The notes: a model not told the origin generated them from the letters alone. 64,000 bases of DNA from Mesobacterium pallidum (GCF_019966535.1 NZ_JAIMID010000002.1:372001-436000); one strand, 5' to 3'; shown: positions 1 to 9,065, counted from the first letter of the stretch. Program-made: numbers and translations.

Positions 1-1358
1 AAATATTCCTCGATCATCGGGCCAAGGACAAAGCCCAGCAGCAGCGGCGCCACCTCGAACTTGAGCGCCCGCATGCCAAGGCCGAGAAAACCGAAGGCCA
101 GCAGCACGAAGATGTCGAAGATCTGGTAATTGACCGAGTAGATGCCGATGCAGGTAAAGGCGACGATCACCGGGAACAGCAGGTTGTAGGGGATCTTGAG
201 GATCTTCACCCACATGCCCACCAGCGGCAGGTTCAGCACCAGCAGCATCAGGTTGCCGACGACGAAACTGACGATCAGGCCCCAGAACAGGTCGGGGCTT
301 TCCTGGATCACGGTGGGCCCCGGGATGATCCCGTGCACCATCATCACGCCCAGCATGATCGCCATGACCGGATCGCCCGGAATGCCAAGGCTCAGCGTCG
401 GGATGAAGGCCGCCTGCACCGCCGCGTTGTTGGCGGCCTCGGGGGCGGCGACGCCCTCGATCGCGCCCTTGCCGAACTCCTCTGGGTGCTTCGAGACCTT
501 CCGCTCGACCGCGTAGCTGACGAAGGTGGCGACCAGCCCGCCGGTGCCCGGCAGCGCGCCGAAAAAGCCGCCGATGCCCGACCCGCGCAGCATCGGCATC
601 CACGACCGGCGCCAGTCCTCGCGCGTCGGCATCATGTCGCGCAGGCGGATCTTCTGGTCGTCGACCTTGGGCATGACGCTGCGGCCGGCGGAGGCGATGA
701 TCTCGGGCAGGCCGAAAAGGCCGATGGCCACCGCGACCAGCGGCAGCCCGTCGAACAGCACCGTCTGGCCGAAGGTGAACCGCGCCACGCCCGAGTTGAG
801 GTCGAGCCCGATGAGGCCCAGAGCCAGCCCCAGCGAGACCGCGATCAGCGACCGGATCGAGCGGCCCGAGCCGATCACCGAGGCGGCAATCAGCCCCAGC
901 AGCATCAGCGCCACGTATTCATGCGGGCCGAATTTCAGCGCAACGCGGCTGAGCGGAACGGAAAAGCCCGCCAGCAGGATCACCCCGAAAATGGACCCGT
1001 AAAAGGACGCGATGGCGGTCATGAACAGCGCCTGCCCCGCCCGGCCCTGCTTGGCCATCGGGTAGCCGTCCAGGCCGGTGACGGCACTGGTGGCCGTGCC
1101 CGGCAGGTTCATCAGGATCGACGCGGTCGACCCGCCGTAGGAGGCGCCGTAGTAGATGCCACCCAGCATGATCAGCGCCAGCGTAGGCTCGAGGTGGAAG
1201 GTGATCGGCATCAGCATCGCCAGCGTCGCCATGATGCCGATGCCCGGCAGCACGCCCACCAGCGTGCCCAGGAAGACACCAAGGAAACAGTAGAACAGCC
1301 CCGAGAACGAGACCGCGATCGAGATGCCGAGGGCGAGATCGGAAAGCAGGGTGGACAT
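1..1358 (-). CDS. tctA: TctA-type large permease of a tripartite carboxylate transporter (3' end cut by window)
   Basis: Large inner-membrane subunit of a tripartite tricarboxylate transporter (TTT), which imports a carboxylate handed over by a periplasmic TctC protein. The protein starts MSTLLSDLALGISIAVSF. It carries the family motif VGVLPGIG near residue 37 and a second copy, GALPGTGG, near residue 270, the two-fold signature of TctA. About 452 codons are visible against a usual length near 500, so the C-terminus lies outside the window and there is no sign of mutation. It begins 2 bases after the tctB stop and is the last gene of the minus-strand acyl-CoA operon. The matching tctC is divergent at 9145. 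The substrate is not known. Confidence 0.93.
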   Translation of the reverse strand, partial: MSTLLSDLALGISIAVSFSGLFYCFLGVFLGTLVGVLPGIGIMATLAMLMPITFHLEPTLALIMLGGIYYGASYGGSTASILMNLPGTATSAVTGLDGYPMAKQGRAGQALFMTAIASFYGSIFGVILLAGFSVPLSRVALKFGPHEYVALMLLGLIAASVIGSGRSIRSLIAVSLGLALGLIGLDLNSGVARFTFGQTVLFDGLPLVAVAIGLFGLPEIIASAGRSVMPKVDDQKIRLRDMMPTREDWRRSWMPMLRGSGIGGFFGALPGTGGLVATFVSYAVERKVSKHPEEFGKGAIEGVAAPEAANNAAVQAAFIPTLSLGIPGDPVMAIMLGVMMVHGIIPGPTVIQESPDLFWGLIVSFVVGNLMLLVLNLPLVGMWVKILKIPYNLLFPVIVAFTCIGIYSVNYQIFDIFVLLAFGFLGLGMRALKFEVAPLLLGFVLGPMIEEY

Positions 1359-1360
1359 GG

Positions 1361-1807
1361 TCAGAACGCCTCGATTTGCAGGCCAAGGCCCACGCGGAAG
1401 ATCAGCGCGCAGGTGATGGCAGAGCCAAGCCCCAGCGCGGCCGCCATCCAGAGCTTGTTGCGCTCGCTTGCCAGCGCGGCCAGGAAGACCGCCAGCGTCA
1501 CCGCCGGGATCATGCCGAAGCGTTCGATGGTCAGCGCGAAGCCCCCGAAGGAGGCCGCGACCAGCAGCATGCCGCGCAGCTCGCGGTGGCCGGGCAGGCG
1601 CAGCACCTCGGTCGGGCGCGAGGTCACGAGGATCAGCGCGGCAAGCGCGATCATGGTCCAGCCGAGAATGGTCGGGAAATATCCCGGCCCCATGCTGGTC
1701 AGCGTGCCCATGCGGTAGCCGCCGGCCTCGATGACGATGAAGCTGCCAACGCCGGCCGTGACCACGGCGGCGATGATGTCCTCGGTCCTGCTTAACACGA
1801 AGCGCAT
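1361..1807 (-). CDS. tctB: TctB-type small permease of a tripartite carboxylate transporter
   Basis: Small membrane subunit (148 aa) of the same TTT transporter, with about four hydrophobic helices and the family motif GPGYFP (around residue 40). The start at 1807 (MRFVLSRTEDIIAAVV) is chosen because GGAGG sits just upstream; a longer in-frame start at 1834 has no comparable ribosome site. It is followed by tctA after 2 bases and preceded by the SDR gene after about 70 bases. That gap contains a 7-bp GC hairpin (1853-1870) without a T-run, which might tune expression between the catabolic and transport parts of the operon. Confidence 0.9.
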   Translation of the reverse strand: MRFVLSRTEDIIAAVVTAGVGSFIVIEAGGYRMGTLTSMGPGYFPTILGWTMIALAALILVTSRPTEVLRLPGHRELRGMLLVAASFGGFALTIERFGMIPAVTLAVFLAALASERNKLWMAAALGLGSAITCALIFRVGLGLQIEAF

Positions 1808-1876
1808 GGTCTCCTCCCTCTGGATCGGATGCATCCCGGTTCTTGTTCTCGCCGGACCCGAGCGGGTCCGTATGGT

Positions 1877-3100
1877 TCAGTCATGGCCGGCGCGGAGTAC
1901 CGTGCCGGTGACCAGCGCGGCCCGGAGGCCCGCCAGAAAGTCGCAGATCGGCGCGAGGCCGTCCTTTGTGTCGCCGCGCCATTCGATGGCGTTGACGCGC
2001 AGGTGCGCAGGCGCCCATTCGCGGGCCAGCGTGCGGGTCAGCATCGCCGCTGCCGCCGTTGCCGCGCGCTCGGTGGCGCTGCGGCCGGCAGGCAGAACGA
2101 TGGTCAGCGCGAATTGGGACGCGCGATCCAGCTGCGTGGCGCAGCGGGTGGCGAGGTCCCGCAGGTGCCGCAAGGTGGCGGCCATGTCCAGCCCCGCGCC
2201 CAGCAGACGCGCATCGGTCAGCGCGGCAAGGCGCGCGCCTTGGCTGGTCTCGGCCCCAAGCGCCGTGGCCAGCGCGGGATCGCCCAGCAGCAGGTGCCCG
2301 CCCTCGCCCTGCCCCGGCGTGGGGGCGCTGCCGGCGGCAGGTGCGCCGAGACGACCGCCGCCATCGACCAGCAGCGTCTCGCCCGCCAGCGCGGCGGCAT
2401 CTGGCGACGTGCAGAACGTGACGGCCTCGGCGATGTCCTCGGGCGTCGCGATGCGGCCCATGGGGATCGACGCGGCCACGGCCTCGAGGTCCACGCGGCC
2501 CTGGCGCACCAGCTCGTCAACCAGCGGGGTGCGGGTGTAACCCGGCGCGACGGCCGTGACGTTGATGCCCTTGGCGCGGGCCTCGGGGCCCAATGCCCAT
2601 GTCAACTCGGCGACGCCCGCCTTGGTGGCCGAATAGGGCCCGCGCAGCGCCAGCGGCTTGAACGACGCGCCCGAGGCGAGGTTCACCACCGCCCCGCCGC
2701 GCGACAGCAGGCCAAGCGCGGCGTCGCAAACCTCGGCCACGGCGGTCAGGTTCAGTGCGACCAGCGCGTCGAAGCGCTCGGCCGGCAAGTCATGCAGCGC
2801 CCCGCCCGAACTGTCGGTCATCCCGGCGTTGTTCACCACGATATCGAGGCCACCCAGCGCATTGGCCGCCTGGCCTACCAGCGCCCGGGCCGCGCCGAGC
2901 GCGGTCAGGTCCACGGGCAGGGCGACATGCCCGGCGCCCAGTTCGGTCGCGCGGGTGGTGGCGGCCGCCCCGTCGAGGTCGGCAATGGCCACCCGGCAGC
3001 CGCCCGAGGCCAGCGCCCGGGCGATGGCCCAGCCGATGCCCCCGGCCCCGCCGGTGACCAGCGCGCGGCGCGCGCCAAGGGGGATCGCCCCCGCCGCCAT
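1877..3100 (-). CDS. SDR-family oxidoreductase with an extra C-terminal degenerate SDR-like domain
   Basis: 407-residue short-chain dehydrogenase/reductase, FabG-like in its first about 250 residues. The cofactor motif TGGAGGIG is at residues 16-23, NNAG follows, and the catalytic Ser and YSATK (around residue 156) are present. The usual SDR is about 250 aa; here a linker is followed by about 135 residues (270-407). These resemble the second half of another SDR (LTRTLAREWAPAHLRVNAIE is typical of the region after the active-site Lys) but lack a nucleotide motif and a YxxxK. It is probably a 3-hydroxyacyl-type dehydrogenase of the pathway. Its ATG shares one base with the stop of the preceding SDR gene (TGATG), so the two are translationally coupled. 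The exact substrate is unknown. Confidence 0.85.
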   Translation of the reverse strand: MAAGAIPLGARRALVTGGAGGIGWAIARALASGGCRVAIADLDGAAATTRATELGAGHVALPVDLTALGAARALVGQAANALGGLDIVVNNAGMTDSSGGALHDLPAERFDALVALNLTAVAEVCDAALGLLSRGGAVVNLASGASFKPLALRGPYSATKAGVAELTWALGPEARAKGINVTAVAPGYTRTPLVDELVRQGRVDLEAVAASIPMGRIATPEDIAEAVTFCTSPDAAALAGETLLVDGGGRLGAPAAGSAPTPGQGEGGHLLLGDPALATALGAETSQGARLAALTDARLLGAGLDMAATLRHLRDLATRCATQLDRASQFALTIVLPAGRSATERAATAAAAMLTRTLAREWAPAHLRVNAIEWRGDTKDGLAPICDFLAGLRAALVTGTVLRAGHD

Positions 3101-3843
3101 CAGCGGATCGCGATCCCGATGCCGCCGTCGACCGACAGCACCTGGCCGGTGACAAAGGCGCTGTCCTCGCCCAGCAGGTAGCCTATCGCATGGGCGATAT
3201 CGTCCACGGTGCCGAGCCGCCCCATGGGCGTGTCGGCCACGCGCTTGGCGTCACGCTCGGCATTGCGGTTGCGCGCCGTGCCTTCGGTCGGAATGGCCGA
3301 GGGCGCCACGGCGTTCACGCGGATCCCCAGGTCGCCCAGTTCGGAGGCGGCGGCGCGGGTCAAGCCCGTGACGCCCGCCTTGATCCCCGAATAGACCATC
3401 GAGTTGCGCGCCGACCGGAAGGCCGCCGCCGAAGCCACGTTGACGATGGCCCCGCCATTTGTCATCGCGGCGGCGGCCGCCTGCGTCGACCAGATGATGC
3501 CCGAGAACCCGACGTTCAGCATCCGCTCGACCGTTTCGGGCATGATGTCGGGGATCGCCTGGTAGCGGACCCAGGCGGCGTTGTTCACCAGCCCGTCCAG
3601 GCGCCCGGTCCGGTCGACCACGGCGGCCACGGCGGCCTCGATCCCCTCTTTCGTGCCCGCGTTCTGCACCACCGGGAAGGCATCGCCGCCCGCTGCGGTG
3701 ATCGCCGCGACGGCCTCTTCCGCGAACTCTGCCTTGATGTCGTTGACGCCCACGGACCAGCCGCGCGACGCCATCAGCCTGGCCGTCGCGGCACCGATCC
3801 CGTGGCCCGCGCCGGTGATGAGCACCGATTTCCTAGACGACAT
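3100..3843 (-). CDS. SDR-family oxidoreductase (FabG-like)
   Basis: 247-residue classical short-chain dehydrogenase, probably NAD(P)-dependent oxidation of a hydroxyl on a CoA-bound intermediate. It shows TGAGHGIG at residues 10-17, NNAAW in place of NNAG, and the catalytic YSGIK motif. The C-terminus DGGIGIAIR is typical of the family. The start MSSRKSVLITG at 3843 lies inside the last codons of the preceding acyl-CoA dehydrogenase (11-base overlap). The same frame extends further upstream, but only as antisense-like sequence over that dehydrogenase. It sits in the acyl-CoA operon between the dehydrogenase pair and the fused SDR, consistent with a second dehydrogenation step. Confidence 0.88.
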   Translation of the reverse strand: MSSRKSVLITGAGHGIGAATARLMASRGWSVGVNDIKAEFAEEAVAAITAAGGDAFPVVQNAGTKEGIEAAVAAVVDRTGRLDGLVNNAAWVRYQAIPDIMPETVERMLNVGFSGIIWSTQAAAAAMTNGGAIVNVASAAAFRSARNSMVYSGIKAGVTGLTRAAASELGDLGIRVNAVAPSAIPTEGTARNRNAERDAKRVADTPMGRLGTVDDIAHAIGYLLGEDSAFVTGQVLSVDGGIGIAIR

Positions 3844-4837
3844 GCGCGATCTCCCCGTACCAGTCGTTGTCGCGCCCGGCCAGGACGCGGGCGCCAAGCG
3901 CCTCAGTTCCTTCGGCCGCCGCGCCATAGCTCGCCTGCGCGCGCATCTGGCGCAGGTGGCGGTGCAGCGGCACCTCCCATGTGAACCCCATGCCGCCAAA
4001 GACCTGGATGGCGCTTTCGGCCACCGCGATCCCGGCCTTGGCGCTCGACAGCCACGCGGTGTCCCGCGCCAGAGCCGCGTCGCCGCCCGGCACCGGACCC
4101 AGCGCGCGGGTCAGCCCGCAGCGCATGGTCTCGATCGCCAGCCGGTCGCGCGACAGGCGGTGGCGGATCACCTGGTTGGCCGACAACGGCTTGCCGAACT
4201 GGCTGCGATCCTGCGCGTAGTCCGCGGCCAGCGACAGGCAGCGTTCGGCCGAACCGCGCACGAACCCCGTGCGCAGCAGCGTCGCATCGGCGCGCAGGGT
4301 GGCGACGACTTCGGCCGACAGCACGATGCCCTCGACCGGGCCGTTCAGCGTGATCCGCGCCTCGGGCGCGTCGACGTCGAGTGGGGCCGTGACCTCGGCC
4401 GTCACGCCATTGCCCAGCGGCGCCAGCACGGCCGAGCCGTCGGCGCGGAAGACCAGCACCCGCGCGGCCTCGGCCGCCATGGGGGCACCGCCGACCACGC
4501 CATCCTCGGCCACGCCTACCCACGCGATGGTTGCCACGGTCTCGCCGGCCGCGATCTCGCCCGCCAGCGCGTCGTTCACCCCGGCCAGCGCCTTGGCCAG
4601 TACCATGGATTCGATCAGCGGAAAGCCCAGCAGGCCCGCGCCCGCAGCGGCCACCACGGGCACCGCGAAATCAAGCGGCAGGGCCAGCCCGCCGACGCTT
4701 TCGGGCGCCGAGACGCCGATCAGCCCGGCCTCACCCAGCATGGCGGCGCGTGCGGAGGCATCGGCGAGATCCGCGCAGCCCTCCACCACGGTCCGCGCCG
4801 TGTCTTCGAACTCTTTCGGGTCGAGATCGTCGAACAT
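3833..4837 (-). CDS. Acyl-CoA dehydrogenase family protein, short subunit
   Basis: 334-residue acyl-CoA dehydrogenase-fold protein, shorter than the usual 380. The N-terminus MFDDLDPKEFEDTART and the segment SAPESVGGLALPL match the N-terminal helical domain. The C-terminal domain keeps the flavin/dimer motif VFGGMGFTWEVPLHR. The region where most family members have a YxGTxxIQ motif is replaced by AAEGTEALGARVLAG. It starts 1 base after the stop of the full-length acyl-CoA dehydrogenase gene. Such adjacent unequal pairs are known to form alpha2-beta2 dehydrogenases acting on bulky acyl-CoAs (for example steroid side-chain enzymes), so a heteromer is likely. The substrate is not identified. 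Confidence 0.88.
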   Translation of the reverse strand: MFDDLDPKEFEDTARTVVEGCADLADASARAAMLGEAGLIGVSAPESVGGLALPLDFAVPVVAAAGAGLLGFPLIESMVLAKALAGVNDALAGEIAAGETVATIAWVGVAEDGVVGGAPMAAEAARVLVFRADGSAVLAPLGNGVTAEVTAPLDVDAPEARITLNGPVEGIVLSAEVVATLRADATLLRTGFVRGSAERCLSLAADYAQDRSQFGKPLSANQVIRHRLSRDRLAIETMRCGLTRALGPVPGGDAALARDTAWLSSAKAGIAVAESAIQVFGGMGFTWEVPLHRHLRQMRAQASYGAAAEGTEALGARVLAGRDNDWYGEIAHVV

Positions 4838-4838
4838 G

Positions 4839-6029
4839 TCAGCCCGCCTTTCTGAGGTTGAGGATGCGCTTGGCGATGATATCCAGCTGGATCTCGGTCG
4901 TGCCGGCATAGATGGTTTCGGCGCGGGACGAGAAATACAGCAGCTCCATCCGCGCCTTGAGGTCTGCCAACGGCTGGCCTGCATTTGCGGGCAAGCGCGA
5001 CACGATCTCGTAGGCGACCTGGGCAAAGCGCTGGTGCGCCTCGGACCAGTAGAGCTTGGGGAAGGAGCCGCGCGGGCCGATCTGCTGGCCGGCCAGCAGG
5101 TCGCCCACCAGCGTTTCCACATGGCCTTTCAGGTTCTCGACCGCGATCCGCGCCTCGGCGATGTCGCGCTTGTATTCGCTGAGGATGGCAAAAGCGCGCA
5201 GGTCCGAGCGGCAGGCGGCGACGAGGTGGTCGATCTCGCTCTGGAAGCGCCAGGCGCGGTACATGCGGTTGGTCGCCCGCTCGATCGAGAGCACGCGCGT
5301 GGCGGCGGCCCAGCCCTCGTCCGGGGCGCCCAGCATGTTCGCCTCATCCACGATCACGTCGTTGAAGAAGACCTCGCAGAACGACCGCGCGCCGTCGATC
5401 GACACGATCTCGCGCACGTCGATGCCGGGACTGTCCATCGGCACGGCGAACAGCATCAGGCCCTTGTGCCGGTCCTCGGCCGTACCGGACCGCGCCAGCA
5501 GCAGGCACATCTGCGACTTGGACGCGCCCGAGGTCCAGATCTTCTGCCCGTTGACGCGCCAGCCGTCGGCCGTGCGTTCGGCCCGGGTGCGCAGCCCGGC
5601 CAGGTCCGACCCGGCACCGGGTTCGGAAAAGCCCTGGCACCAGATGTGGTCCATCTTCAAGATCTTGGGCAGCAGGTCCAGCTTCTGGTCCTCGCGGCCC
5701 ACGGCCATGATGATCGGCCCGGCCAGTTCCTTGCCGATCGAGTTCACGGCGTTGGGCATGGGCGCAAGGCCGATCTCGCGATTGGCCTCGAGATGTTCGC
5801 GCAGGGTCAGCCCATGGCCGCCGTAGTCCTTGGGCCAGGTGATCCCGACCAGGCCCGCGCGGTGCTGCGCCGCCTCGAAGGCGATCTTGTCGCCGAGGCT
5901 CGCGCCCGGCACATGCGCGCGGTCGGTGCGCAACGCGTCGGTCAGGTTGCCCCTGATCCAGGCCCGCGCCGATGCGGCGTAGGCTCCTGTGTCGGGCGAT
6001 TGCGTCCCGATGGGCTCCTGGCTGGTCAT
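4839..6029 (-). CDS. Acyl-CoA dehydrogenase family protein, full-length subunit
   Basis: 396-residue acyl-CoA dehydrogenase: FAD-dependent alpha-beta oxidation of an acyl-CoA, electrons to ETF. It has the FAD/substrate motif WCQGFSEPGAGSDLAGL near residue 135, QKIWTSGA, and the C-terminal IYAGTTEIQLDIIAKR. In MCAD-type enzymes the residue before GT in this motif is the catalytic Glu (YEGT). Here it is Ala, so the base must come from elsewhere or from the partner subunit encoded next (3833-4837). Its start overlaps the stop of the synthetase gene by 4 bases (ATGA). It is the central oxidation step of the operon. Confidence 0.92.
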   Translation of the reverse strand: MTSQEPIGTQSPDTGAYAASARAWIRGNLTDALRTDRAHVPGASLGDKIAFEAAQHRAGLVGITWPKDYGGHGLTLREHLEANREIGLAPMPNAVNSIGKELAGPIIMAVGREDQKLDLLPKILKMDHIWCQGFSEPGAGSDLAGLRTRAERTADGWRVNGQKIWTSGASKSQMCLLLARSGTAEDRHKGLMLFAVPMDSPGIDVREIVSIDGARSFCEVFFNDVIVDEANMLGAPDEGWAAATRVLSIERATNRMYRAWRFQSEIDHLVAACRSDLRAFAILSEYKRDIAEARIAVENLKGHVETLVGDLLAGQQIGPRGSFPKLYWSEAHQRFAQVAYEIVSRLPANAGQPLADLKARMELLYFSSRAETIYAGTTEIQLDIIAKRILNLRKAG

Positions 6030-8158
6030 TCGGCGGCCTCCGCGTCCTGAATGTCATGGGGGATGATGAGCGCGTCGAGCGCAACCACCCCCTGCCCCGC
6101 GGCCCGGACGAGCAGCGGGTTGATGTCGATCTCGGCCACCTCACCGGCGTGGCGCAGGGCAAACTGGGACAGGTCGGTGATCGCCTGCGTGAGCGCGGCA
6201 AGGTCGGCCTTGTCCCGCCCCCGTGCGCCGTCGAGCAGCGCAAAGCCCTTGAGGCTGCGCACCATCTCGAGCGCCTTGGCCTCGGTCACCGGGGCGAGCG
6301 CCAGCGCGGTGTCCTCGAAGATCTCGGTAAAGACGCCGCCCAACCCGACCATGACCACGGGGCCAAAGGTGGCATCGGTGGTGGTGCCAAGGATCAGCTC
6401 GGTCCCGCCCGAGGTCATGGGCGCGATCAGCACGCCGTCGATCTGCGCATCCGGCGCATGCAGCTCGGCCGCCAGCAGGATGCGCCGGTAGGCGGCGCGA
6501 GCGGCTTCGGCCCCGGTCACGCCCAGCACGACGCCGCCGATGTCGGACTTGTGCTGGATGTCGGGCGACAGGATCTTCATCGCCACTGCGCCGCCGATCT
6601 GGTCGGCCGCGGCGGCGGCCTCGTCAGGGCTGGTGGCGGTGAATTCCTGCGGGAACGGCAGGCCGGCGGCCCGCAGGGCCTGTTTCGCCGTCGCCTCGTT
6701 CCGCGTGGCACCGGGGGTCAGCGGCGCGGGCGCGATCTCGGCCACCGGCTCGGCGGCGCGGGCGGCCAGCGCCTCCATCCGCGCCAGCGCGGCGATGCCG
6801 GCCATGGTCGCGTCGATACTGGGGAAACAGGCGATGCCCATGGCGCGCAGCTCGGCCACGGCATCCGCCGGGCCGGAAATGCAGGCGACCAGCGCCTTTT
6901 CCGGATGATCGGCGGTCACGCGGGCCAGCGCCTCGGTATAGACCCGGCGCAGGCGCGGCAGGGACATGCCCATGGCGAGCATCAGGCAGACGGTGGAATT
7001 GGCGTCGTCGCTGAGGGCGGCATCCACCAGCTCGCCGAAGATCTCGGGCGCGGCGGACATCTGGGCGGTGGCGTCGATCGGGTTCACGGCCGAGGCGAGC
7101 GGCAGGCGCGCCTTGATCCGGTCCTGCGCGGGCTGGCCCAGCGGGTTCACCGCCACGCCGTTCGCCGCCGCAGCATCCGCCATCATCACGCCGAATCCGC
7201 CCGAAGCCGCGACCATGGCGGCCGAGGGTCTGGGGCCAATCCGCCGCGCGCCAAGCGCGTCGGCGGCGATGCCGACCTGCACCAGCGTTTCCAGGGAATG
7301 CACCCGCACGGCGCCATGCCGGTCAAAGACCGCGTCGAAGACCTTGTCACTGCCGGCAAGCCCGCCGGTATGCGACAGGGCCGCTTTCTGGCCCGCCTCC
7401 GAGGTGCCGATCTTCATCACCACCACCGGCTTGCCGGCGGCGCGGGCGGCGTCCAGCGCCTCGGTCAGCCGGGCGCCGTCGCGGCAGGTTTCCAGCACCA
7501 GCAGGATCACCCGCGTCTCGGGGTCCGTCGCCATCCAGGCGACCGCGTCGGCAGACTGCACGTCGGCTTCGTTGCCGGTGGCGATGAAGCGCGCGATGCC
7601 CGCCCCCGCCTTGGTCAGCATGTTCAGCGCGGCGCTGCCCACGTTGCCGCTTTGCGACGCGATCGAAATGCCGCCGGTCTGCGGCATCTCGCGTTCCAGC
7701 GCGATGGAAAAGGTCCCGATGGCGCGGCTTTTCACGCTGACCGACCCCAGGCAGTTCGGCCCCACGATCCGCATCCCGCTGCTGGCGGCCAGCGCAGTGA
7801 CGCGGGCCTGCAACGCCAGCCCCTCGGCCCCGTTCTCGGCAAAGCCAGCCGAGAGCACGATGGCCGCGCCGACGCCCAGCCCGGCCGCCAGCTCGAGCGC
7901 CGCCAGCGCGGCCGCGCCGGGCACCAGCACGAGCACCAGGTCAGGCACCTCGGGCAGGTCGGGCAGCCCGGCGTAGGATTTCAGCCCCTGAACCTCGTCC
8001 GCCTTGGGGTTCACCGGGTAGATCGCCCCGGCATAACCATGCGTCTTGAGCATGTGCACCGGGCGCCCGCCGGTCTTGTTCGGATCGGTCGAGGCGCCGA
8101 CGATGGCGATGGAGCGCGGCTCGAACAGCGCGTCGAGGCCCTTGGCAGACTGGCTCAT
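6026..8158 (-). CDS. ADP-forming acyl-CoA synthetase (acetate--CoA ligase family, fused alpha/beta)
   Basis: 710-residue acyl-CoA synthetase that couples CoA-thioester formation to an NDP-dependent phosphohistidine step. The N-terminal CoA-binding domain begins near FEPRSIAIVGAS (residues 13-24). A succinyl-CoA-ligase-like segment follows with SQSGNVGSAALNML and SHTGGLAGSD, where the His in SHTGG is in the expected phosphorylation segment. The C-terminal 200 residues are an ATP-grasp domain (AMKILSPDIQHKSDIGGVVL). It would activate the acid imported by TctABC. It starts 1 base from the enoyl-CoA hydratase stop and overlaps the dehydrogenase start by 4 bases. Confidence 0.92.
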   Translation of the reverse strand: MSQSAKGLDALFEPRSIAIVGASTDPNKTGGRPVHMLKTHGYAGAIYPVNPKADEVQGLKSYAGLPDLPEVPDLVLVLVPGAAALAALELAAGLGVGAAIVLSAGFAENGAEGLALQARVTALAASSGMRIVGPNCLGSVSVKSRAIGTFSIALEREMPQTGGISIASQSGNVGSAALNMLTKAGAGIARFIATGNEADVQSADAVAWMATDPETRVILLVLETCRDGARLTEALDAARAAGKPVVVMKIGTSEAGQKAALSHTGGLAGSDKVFDAVFDRHGAVRVHSLETLVQVGIAADALGARRIGPRPSAAMVAASGGFGVMMADAAAANGVAVNPLGQPAQDRIKARLPLASAVNPIDATAQMSAAPEIFGELVDAALSDDANSTVCLMLAMGMSLPRLRRVYTEALARVTADHPEKALVACISGPADAVAELRAMGIACFPSIDATMAGIAALARMEALAARAAEPVAEIAPAPLTPGATRNEATAKQALRAAGLPFPQEFTATSPDEAAAAADQIGGAVAMKILSPDIQHKSDIGGVVLGVTGAEAARAAYRRILLAAELHAPDAQIDGVLIAPMTSGGTELILGTTTDATFGPVVMVGLGGVFTEIFEDTALALAPVTEAKALEMVRSLKGFALLDGARGRDKADLAALTQAITDLSQFALRHAGEVAEIDINPLLVRAAGQGVVALDALIIPHDIQDAEAAE

Positions 8159-8159
8159 C

Positions 8160-8933
8160 TCAGCGCCCCTTGAAGACGGGCGGGCGCTTTTCGAGGAAAG
8201 CCATGCGGGCCTCCTTCGCGTCCTCGGTCTTGCTGAGCGCCATGGTGTAGTTCTGCTCCAGCCGGTAGGCGTCGCGCTGGGGCATGTTCTCGACCATGTT
8301 GGCGGCTTCCTTGGCGTATTTGATCGCCAGCGGCGCCTTCGACGCGATCTCCTGCGCGGTCGTCATGGCGGTGTCGAGCAGGTCCTCGGGCTTGGTGACC
8401 GCCTCGATGATCGAGCGGTCCAGCAGCTCCTGCGCGGTCATGCGCTTGCCGGTGAAGAACATCAGCCGCGTGGTGGAGCGGCCGAAGAGCGAATTCAGCA
8501 TCGAGGCCCCGCCGGCCAGGCCGACGTTGATCTCGGGCATGCCGAAGACCGCGTTTTCCGAGGCATAGTAGATGTCGCAGGATGCCATCAGCCCCAGCCC
8601 CGCCCCCAGCGCGGTGCCATTCACGGCGGCGACCACGGGCTTGGCGCATTCGCGGATCGAATTGCCGGTCTCGCGCGTGATGCGGTTGTGTTCGAGGAAA
8701 TCGCCCGGATTGGACGAGTCGGGCCGGTCCTTGAGATCGGCGCCTGCGCAGAACACCTTGCCCTCGGCGGTCAGCACGGCGGCGCGGATGTCGTCACGCT
8801 GGGAAATCTCGTCGAAGATCTCGACGATCTCGTGCCGCATCTTGCGGTTCAACGCGTTCACCGGCGGCCGCGCCAGCGTCACCAGCGCCACCATCCCGTG
8901 CATCTCGACCCGCACGTTTTCCTTGCCCATCAT
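8160..8933 (-). CDS. Enoyl-CoA hydratase/isomerase family protein
   Basis: 257-residue crotonase-fold protein, expected to hydrate the double bond made by the acyl-CoA dehydrogenases. Visible motifs are VALVTLARPPVNALN near the N-terminus, the oxyanion-hole segment FCAGADLKD and NGTALGAGLGLMASCD, and PEINVGLAGG. The first crotonase Glu position in the second motif is Gly-Leu (GLGLMASCD), while the PEI Glu is kept. First gene of the operon; the start at 8933 (MMGKENVRVE) is preferred because GAGGGAGGG lies 8 bases upstream. An alternative ATG at 8954 has its own GAGGAG only 3 bases away. Expression is likely controlled by the TetR palindromes at 8982 and 9066. Confidence 0.9.
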   Translation of the reverse strand: MMGKENVRVEMHGMVALVTLARPPVNALNRKMRHEIVEIFDEISQRDDIRAAVLTAEGKVFCAGADLKDRPDSSNPGDFLEHNRITRETGNSIRECAKPVVAAVNGTALGAGLGLMASCDIYYASENAVFGMPEINVGLAGGASMLNSLFGRSTTRLMFFTGKRMTAQELLDRSIIEAVTKPEDLLDTAMTTAQEIASKAPLAIKYAKEAANMVENMPQRDAYRLEQNYTMALSKTEDAKEARMAFLEKRPPVFKGR

Positions 8934-8981
8934 CGACGGCACCCTCCCTCGCATTGTCTCCTCGGCCCGGCGAAAGGCCCC

Positions 8982-8995
8982 TGACCGGTCGGTCA
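8982..8995. promoter_or_regulatory. TetR-type operator palindrome, site 1
   Basis: TGACCGGTCGGTCA: perfect 6-bp arms TGACCG/CGGTCA around 2 bases. It is about 50 bases upstream of the enoyl-CoA hydratase start. The 18-base block 8982-8999 is the exact reverse complement of 9062-9079. Same arms as the palindrome in front of the tetR gene (10877), so it is the likely operator of that repressor. Confidence 0.7.
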
Positions 8996-9065
8996 GTCAC
9001 GACTCAGGCATAGACCAGCCTTGCCCGGTTCCGCAATCCTTTTCTGCGTGGAATTTCCTCTTGAC

